From NCBI RefSeq assembly GCF_016920785.2, contig NW_024609835.1, positions 170,992,995 to 171,056,994 of the forward strand: a stretch of DNA of 64,000 nt, read 5' to 3'. The stretch's first letter is position 1. Every line of letters starts with the position of its first letter. Source of the stretch: Ixodes scapularis (taxonomy: Eukaryota; Arthropoda; Arachnida; Ixodida; Ixodidae). Below, piece by piece: positions 58,385 through 64,000 of the stretch. The notes under the pieces are model-generated. The model was given only the letters and a program-made list of their open reading frames with translations, was not told where the DNA came from and ran no database searches. A program made the translations under genes and the position numbers.

Positions 58385-58937
58385 ATGAAGGTCAGAGGAC
58401 TGTGTTCACGTGCACGGCAATCGCAATTGTATAGGCTCTTCTCAAAAGAACAGATCGATTTTGTTGCCGTCCAGGAGACAAAAATATCGTCTGATGAGGA
58501 CACGGCTCGTGCACTGGACCCTTTCCTCTCAAATTATGAGGTATGTGCTAGTCATGCTGATGGGTTGTCGGGAGGGTGCCTTTTGTTTTTAAGGAAGAGG
58601 CTAGAATATACCTCACTCTCACACGCCGTCGATGACGACGGAAGGTTGATATGTTGCGATTTCTCGTTGCATGGCACATACTGGCGGTTAATTTGTATTT
58701 ATGCTCATAACAACGTTTGACAGCGATGCTCTTTCTTTGAAAACCTTGCCCCATACTTAGATACCGACAACCAAATTATTTTATTCGGCGATTTTAACTG
58801 TGTGTGTAATGTAAACGATAGATCAACACCCCCTTCTCGACCTGACAGAAGTGCTGACACTTTCAACACTCTCACATATGAATATCACTTATTTGATGTT
58901 GGAGCTTCTCAAAGTACTACTTTCCGATACACCCCCC
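58385..58937 (+). pseudogene. LINE-C ORF2, endonuclease N-terminal part
   Basis: The ATG at 58385 opens an endonuclease domain: MKVRGLCS, VAVQETKI (catalytic Glu), and after a TGA at 58718-58720 the same frame continues with ILFGDFNCV near 58775. The domain is cut at 58937 by the gypsy LTR. The single stop and the truncation make it non-functional here. Confidence 0.78.
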
Positions 58938-59349
58938 TGTAGTGTGCTGTAAATAATCTAGATGGCGTTTTTAGCTGCATTTGAGATGGTGCCGCGTGCT
59001 TGACAGCGGCACGCGCTGATTGATGTAGATATTGTAAATACAAGCAGTCTTGATCTAAACTCCGAGCTGGCGTGTCGTGTCTTCCTTTAAGGTGTATCCA
59101 CACGACGGACAAAATTGATGTTTTGGTCCGCGGGTCGCGCATCACGTGTTCTTACGTTACCGGTTTGCGAGGTCCGCCGGCGGTCCGCGGCCCACGCTTG
59201 TGAGAAATGCCAAGCGACTTTTCTCGCCCGGACCTTGGCGGCGGACCGCGGCGTTTTTAGTATAATTGAAGCGCTAAGTCTGGCAACAAGCTGACTTTTG
59301 TTGTTCGAATTGGAATCCAAATCCAAAGTCGTGTTCTTTCGGCGCCAGC

Positions 59350-60216
59350 CAGGGTTGCCAGGTTGGGCTATAAATAGCCAAATTGGGCTAGTTTTATTTG
59401 CAGTTGGCGGGAAAAAATGGTAGTTGGCTATTTGGCTAGTATTGGGCTATTTCTGACCTGTGCATTGGGCAATTTCTGACCTGTGCTGGAACCAAAATGC
59501 CTGAAATCACTTGGGTTTATAGGTTCGAATGTATTTTTAGAGTAAGTTACGTGAACATTTGGCGCTTCAGTCCCTTAACCCTGATAAGTTTGCGACAGCA
59601 AACAAATTCGTCTTCTTTTTGCGCGCCTTGTGTAACTGTTTACCTCCGAATTTTGTCCGAATGCAAGCATGTGCTGTTATTCCTCCATCTCAACAAGTGA
59701 CGGCGCGATTCCTTGCGGCCTTAACAGCACCTGCTCTGCGCATTCTTTAGGTTGTCTGAATTCTGCATAGTTCTCCCGAGTACGGCTTCAGGGCGCTGCC
59801 ATCTTGCTTGGCTGGGGTGCGCTTGGACGAGCCATAACCCGATTACGAAGCCTTGCTAAGGCGTCGTAATCGGATTATGGCCGCGCCTAAGAGCGCACCT
59901 CACTGAGAAAGATGGCGGCGCCCTGAGACCGGACTTGCAAACGTGTATAGTGAGCGTCCCAATACAGAGGAAGGTATGTCGTCATGCGCTTGTACGAGCG
60001 TTTCAGGAAGTTCGCCGAACGTGCAAGGGACGCCATTTCTGGGGCATTTGATGGATAAAAATGTATTATGTGTCTTTTCTGCTCAAAATAAACGTTTCAA
60101 ATGATAAGTTTTTTTGGGCTATTTTTGGGCTATTTTTCTGGATCGACATTTGGCTATTTTTGGGCTATATCTCGTAGACGTTTGGCGGGTTAGAGTTCAA
60201 ACACCTGGCAACCCTG
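59350..60216. mobile_element. hAT-like transposon inside the Harbinger-like element
   Basis: Ends CAGGGTTGCCAGGT and, read inward, CAGGGTTGCCAGGT. A perfect 8-bp duplication GCGCCAGC flanks it (59342-59349 and 60217-60224). Repeated 'ttgggctatt' motifs lie near both ends. 867 bp, no transposase seen. Confidence 0.88.
59789..59925. mobile_element. Foldback element inside the hAT-like transposon
   Basis: A 137-bp imperfect palindrome: CAGGGCGCTGCCATCTT at the left and its near-complement ending GCGCCCTG at the right. The centre pairs CCGATTACGA with TCGTAATCGG. No clear flanking duplication, so it may be an internal palindrome of the hAT-like element rather than a separate insertion. Confidence 0.6.
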
Positions 60217-60807
60217 GCGCCAGCTGTTGAAGACAAAGAAGACGAACCTTTTGTTGTACGACGATGGCGGCATGGTGCGACGATGCAACTTTTTACTTCA
60301 TCGCGCTCGTGGAGCAATTCCCCGCTCTGTGGGACAATTGATGCATGCCCTTTTCGGTTCACTTAAGTCCTCCTCGTCCTCACTAGTCAACGCCAGGGCC
60401 ACCGCGGCCAAACGTCTCTTTCGTTCAACCTCCATCTTGGCTTCTTACAAATAGCCTCAAAGCAGCTCGCTGCATGCGTTTGGCGGAGCTGTGAGGTCGA
60501 GGGTTAGACCGGCCCGTTCGCTCTGTCGTCTGCTCTTTTGGTCCGCCGTGTGGATGCTCATTGCAGCCGGGCGGCCCGCGGGCCGCGCATCACGTGATCA
60601 ATCGGTCCGCGGCCCGGTCCGTCGTGTGGATACACCTTTACCGGTGTGCCCGCTTGGACCCCGGCCACCGACCATCTCGCGTCCCACGCGCCACGGCAAA
60701 GTAAGCCTTTCCAGCATTTCTACAGGCCTTTCGGGGCGCTGTCTTCATCCTAGCTTTCCCTGTCTCTTACCACCTATCAGTAATGGCCCCATGCGACCAT
60801 TACATTT

Positions 60808-60818
60808 TGGCGACGAGG
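60808..60818 (+). other. Primer binding site of gypsy element 4
   Basis: TGGCGACGAGG, matching the first 10 bases of the element 3 site (13512). These two families would share a primer tRNA that differs from that of elements 1 and 2. Confidence 0.55.
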
Positions 60819-61250
60819 TCTTTTCTTTCATTTTTCCATTTTCGCCTCTCGTGAACATTTGATCAGACTCCGTGCCGGAGATGAGTGGTGGCAACACCGG
60901 CATGTATGGTTTTCTTTTTGTGTGTTAGTTAATATTGTAGCGTTCAGAATGTTAGGTCCTTTTGGAATATTTGCATCCACCACATATTTTCCGTGCGAAA
61001 TGTAGTACATAAAATAATGTCGACGCATCGCGACATTCGTTCCATTTCGTCCGTCAACGTTCCGTTTCAAAAATCAGTAGTGGTTACGCCTAACGCGTTC
61101 GAATGGTTCTTTTCCTTTTACGCATGTAGTGCGCACAGCACGGAAGCGTCCATCTCTTTTTCGTAACTCAGGAAATTGTTCCCGTTCTCATTTGGGGTGA
61201 AATTTTTAATATTTTTGTCAATCTTTCAACTATCTCGCAACGGTAAGAGG
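60819..61250 (+). other. Leader of gypsy element 4
   Basis: Untranslated stretch between the primer site and the gag ATG. No other feature is seen. Confidence 0.6.
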
Positions 61251-61772
61251 ATGGCGACGGCTTCCTTACCGACGCTACCACCATTTCTTCCCACGCCAGG
61301 TGCCCCTGTGCAGCCTTGGCTAAGTTGGAAAACGTCGTTTTTCAATTATCTTGTGGCCATAGAGGCAGATGAAAGCTCTCCGAAGCGCAAGCGCGCACTA
61401 CTGTGGGCGTTGCTTGGCTTGGAAGGCCAACGAATAGTTTCGACATTTCCTTCAACTGTCCCCGCCAGCAGCGCGGCCGTTTCTGAATTTGATGAGCTCG
61501 TAGCGGCACTTGGTGAGCATTTTGCTGCCAAAGCTAACGTTATCGTCGAACGCAGGCGATTTCGCACCCGCGTCCAATCCCCGGGAGAGAGCGTCCTCCA
61601 CTACCTTAGCGCACTCAGACAACTTGGTTCTTTTTGTGATTTCGAAGAGTCCCTTGAAAACCGCATCGGGGAAGTCTTTTTGGCCGGTTTAAATTCATCG
61701 GAGGTACAAGATCGGGTAATCCGAGAGTCTGCGGAAGCTGGACTACCCAGCCTCGAACGTATTGTGCTTCTA
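61251..61772 (+). pseudogene. gag of gypsy element 4, first part
   Basis: The ATG at 61251 (AGGATGGCG) starts 174 codons of a gypsy-type capsid. It shows a proline-rich start, WLSWKTSFFNYL, the ALLGLEGQRI segment and a SVLHYLSALRQL segment. The frame stops being Gag-like at 61772, where a MITE pair begins, and resumes in phase at 62310. The insertion introduces foreign codons and stops. Confidence 0.8.
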
Positions 61773-62309
61773 GTACCCCTGTTATACCCTTGTTACACGT
61801 GCACACTTAACTGCGGTTACGCTAAGCCACAGTTAGCGCACAATACTTCCCGACAACATTATGCGGCTATGCAGTCAAAGCTATGGGCGAACGTGCGCTG
61901 CAGCATCTTGAGCACCCATCAAAGCAGTGCACGCGCGCTCTTCACTTCTTATGGAATAGCTGTCCGAGAGTATAGTGCGGTATCTGTGGTGCCACGCAAC
62001 AGAAGTTAAGCTGAGTTAACCGCGGTTAAGTGTGCCCGTGTAACAGGGGTATTACACGGGCACACTTAACCACGGTTAACTCAGCTTAACTGCTGTTGCG
62101 CGGCACCACAGATACCGCACTATACTCTCGGACAGCTAGTCCATAAGTGAAGAGCACACGTGCAGTGCTTCGATAGATGCTCAAGATGCTCAAGCGCACG
62201 TTCGCCCATAGCTTTGACTGCATAGCCGCAGAATGTTGTCGGCAAGTATTGTGCGCTAACTGTGGCTTAGCGTAACTGCAGTTGAGTGTGCCCGTGTAAC
62301 TAGGGTATA
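61773..62309. mobile_element. Inverted pair of MITEs in gag of element 4
   Basis: Copy 1 (61785-62051) and copy 2 (62052-62307) are reverse complements of each other for about 255 bp, meeting at a central palindrome near 62040-62060. Each has its own inverted ends (TACCC, then TTACACG-GCACACTTAAC). A 12-bp fragment of another end (gtacccctgtta) lies at 61773-61784. Confidence 0.85.
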
Positions 62310-64000
62310 GCACAGCAGTTCGAACAGGCGTTTCGAGATTTCGATCGGTACCGCCAATTTCCCTCCAGTTCATCGCGTTCTGGAACGCCGCACGCCGTTC
62401 AGGCCGTACAAGGGGTTTTTATTCAGCGTGAACAAGATGGCCGACGATTGAATTCAAATTTGAACATCCAAGATCAAAATGAAGAGCGGCGGCATGCCAT
62501 TTCCTGCTCCCCCGCAAATGTTTCCTTCTCGCCGCAGCACCAGTCGCGCGAGTCGCGCGCACACACCCGCACTTTCGTGAGCCGAGTACTGCGTGATGCT
62601 CCGCCGGGCGCGCGCACTCTTGGCCACGGGGCAGAGTTATGTCATTTCTGCGGTTGCCGACCCCATCCACGTGAGGAATGTCCTGCTTCAGGAATGTCTT
62701 GTTTTTCTTGTGGCAAACTAGGTCATTTTTCAAATGTTTGCCGGAGTTCTCCCCCATCGTCTGCTGCCACCGATCGTCGTCAGCTGGCCTTTCCGCCGAG
62801 ACGTGGTCGGGCCGCCGGTCGCCGGTACCAGCGGCTTGGAGTTGGCCGTAACCAGACAACCAGCCATGGAAGCGTGGAATTTTCTGACGAAGAGGAGCAG
62901 GAGCAGAAAATTTGCACCGTCGGGTCACCGGAAGTCCTTTCGAAAGGACGCGCCGACAGTCGCCCACGCAATTTCATCGCTGATGTTCAGGTGAATGGAT
63001 CTACATTACCATTACTCATTGATACTGGCTCCGAAGTTTCAATACTTTCCGAGAGCATGTTTAACAAGATTAACTCCCAGCAGCAAATCCGGCTAAGGAA
63101 ACCACCGCGCACTCTTGTGCACTACCTCCGAGGGTCCATTCCCGTCGTGGGATGTTTCCAGACCAAAGTCGGCTTCAAAGAGCGATCCGCCGAGATACCT
63201 TTCTACGTTGTTCGCAATGGCCGATCCCTGCTTGGGACAGATGCCGTGCATAAACTCCGACTCATTTTGTCGGGTGCTCCACTCAAATGTTTCCATGTCA
63301 ATTCTGCGGACTCTTGCGCAGCCATCCCAGGCCATGTAAAGTCGGCCGAAGTTCCGCAGTCCCCAGGTGCGGCGGAGCCCAGTCCTCCGCCGAGTACTTC
63401 AAGTGCTCCCTGCAAGCACCCTCTATCATCGTCCACTGTTCACGGCTCTCAGCCATCCACGTCGTCTGAGTACTACTCAAGTAGAGGCGTCTTCGGAGAC
63501 CAGCCTTCAAGGGATCCGTCGACGTCGGGACCATATTTGCAACCTTCCTCGGTGAGCGATGCATCGAAGTTACCTCCTGGTTTTGAAAAATTTGAGGATC
63601 TTTTTTCTCCTGAATTAGGGTTAGTTAAAAACCAAACACACACAATCACTGTCCGGCACCATGTCCCGCCGGTACAGGCTAAACTTCGCCGCTTGCCAAT
63701 CACGTTGCGTGTTGCCGTCAGTGCGGAAATTCAGAAGCTCGAGCGCCAAGGCGTTATCGAGCGCGTAAACGCGTCGGAATGGGTGTCCCCCATTGTAGTA
63801 GTTAAGAAGAAAGACGGTGGAAAAGACGGTGTGTCGATCTGCGGGCGTCAAACCAGGCTGTCGTTATTGATTCTTTTACACTTCCGCACATTGATGAGCT
63901 TCTGAACTCCCTCAGTGGAGCTTCCCATTTTTCTAAGTTAGACCTTGCGTCTGCTTATCACCAGGTCCGGCTCGACCCCAAGAGTCGTGACTTAACGGCA
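62310..64000 (+). pseudogene. gag-pol of gypsy element 4, second part (partial)
   Basis: The frame continues from gag through 63905. Two CCHC knuckles lie at about 62642-62744 (CHFCGCRPHPREEC and CFSCGKLGHFSNVC). Protease has LLIDTGSEVSIL near 63010-63045. A Ser/Pro-rich spacer (63340-63560) precedes RT, which starts near 63590 with KKDG near 63805. A frameshift at about 63825-63845 moves the RT reading to another frame, which then runs open to the window end. Gag and pol share a frame here, unlike element 2. Confidence 0.82.

Larger units (their letters stand above)
56990..58937 (+). mobile_element. Non-LTR retrotransposon LINE-C, cut by gypsy element 4
   Basis: ORF1 (57093-58112) and the endonuclease of ORF2 (58385-58937) are present. 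Homology stops abruptly at 58937 where a gypsy LTR begins, so the missing RT probably lies beyond the gypsy insertion, outside the window. The 5' limit is approximate. Confidence 0.75.
59090..60637. mobile_element. PIF/Harbinger-like transposon in the LTR of element 4
   Basis: Inverted ends AGGTGTATCCACACGACGG (left) and its complement ending ACACCT (right), at least 20 bp. TTA is duplicated on both sides (59087-59089 and 60638-60640), and a 3-bp TWA duplication is typical of PIF/Harbinger. 1548 bp with no transposase, and it contains a hAT-like insertion. Confidence 0.82.
58938..60804 (+). repeat. 5' LTR of gypsy element 4, split by a DNA transposon
   Basis: Starts TGTAGTGTGC and ends GACCATTACA. 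Removing the transposon at 59090-60637 and one TTA leaves about 316 bp, a normal LTR length. The primer site follows by three bases. Confidence 0.75.
58938..64000 (+). mobile_element. Ty3/gypsy retrotransposon element 4, runs off the window
   Basis: A 5' LTR (58938-60804, interrupted) is followed by primer site TGGCGACGAGG (60808), gag from 61251, zinc knuckles, protease and the front of RT at the window end. Two sets of insertions interrupt it: 59090-60637 in the LTR and 61773-62309 in gag. The 3' LTR is outside the window. Confidence 0.85.

Noticed and set aside
58385..58937. LINE truncated at its 3' end by abortive insertion
   Set aside because: Non-LTR elements lose 5' ends, not 3' ends. 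The break coincides with the start of a gypsy LTR, so an insertion explains it.

Overview
The window is eukaryotic nuclear DNA, most likely from an arthropod and probably a hard tick. The reasons are a spliced leucine-rich-repeat (LRR) receptor gene, Ty3/gypsy, CR1-like and I-like retroelements, many small inverted-repeat DNA transposons, TA, CA and ACT microsatellites, and no bacterial-style gene packing. The tick assignment is inference from recalled family resemblance, not from a diagnostic gene.

Layout. 1-13290: a decayed gypsy element (61-5114), a solo LTR (5137-5675) and a hAT-like transposon (5700-12820), all set in (TA)n tracts. The hAT element was split by a fairly young gypsy element on the minus strand (6789-12720), whose LTRs carry a tRNA-like cassette. 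13294-19717: an older gypsy element with 217-bp LTRs and a CTCAC target duplication. It was itself hit by a 1.7-kb TTAA-type transposon and by a foldback element. 19718-25450: non-coding DNA with two more TTAA-type elements and a long CA repeat.

25454-30929 (minus strand) is the main host gene. It has two coding exons whose splice sites join in phase to give a 1336-residue membrane protein: signal peptide, about forty LRRs, LRRCT, fibronectin III, one membrane helix and a short tail. Three copies of one small inverted-repeat element lie just upstream. 34620-35350 holds a cluster of CACGTG palindromes, an array of about 20 palindromic units and a GCGACG-type repeat.

37038-49475 holds two LINEs tail to tail. 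A CR1-like element (plus strand) has three tandem 255-bp promoter-like monomers, a PHD-finger ORF1 and an ORF2 split by a transposon in a TATA site. An I-like element (minus strand) has gag, endonuclease/RT and RNase H parts. The two meet at one ACT/AGT tract. 49476-56600 is mostly unassigned.

56655-56923 is a TATA promoter and first coding exon of a BEND5-like gene. Its intron holds a stack of insertions: a LINE (ORF1 at 57093-58112), cut by a gypsy element (58938 to beyond the window end), whose 5' LTR is cut by a PIF/Harbinger-like element (59090-60637), cut by a hAT-like element (59350-60216), which carries a foldback (59789-59925). The gypsy gag is separately cut by inverted twin MITEs (61773-62309).

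Only the LRR gene and the BEND5-like exon look like host protein genes. No new multi-gene system is evident. The distinctive content is the insertion layering, the pol III-like box in an LTR, the LINE promoter monomers and the palindromic array.
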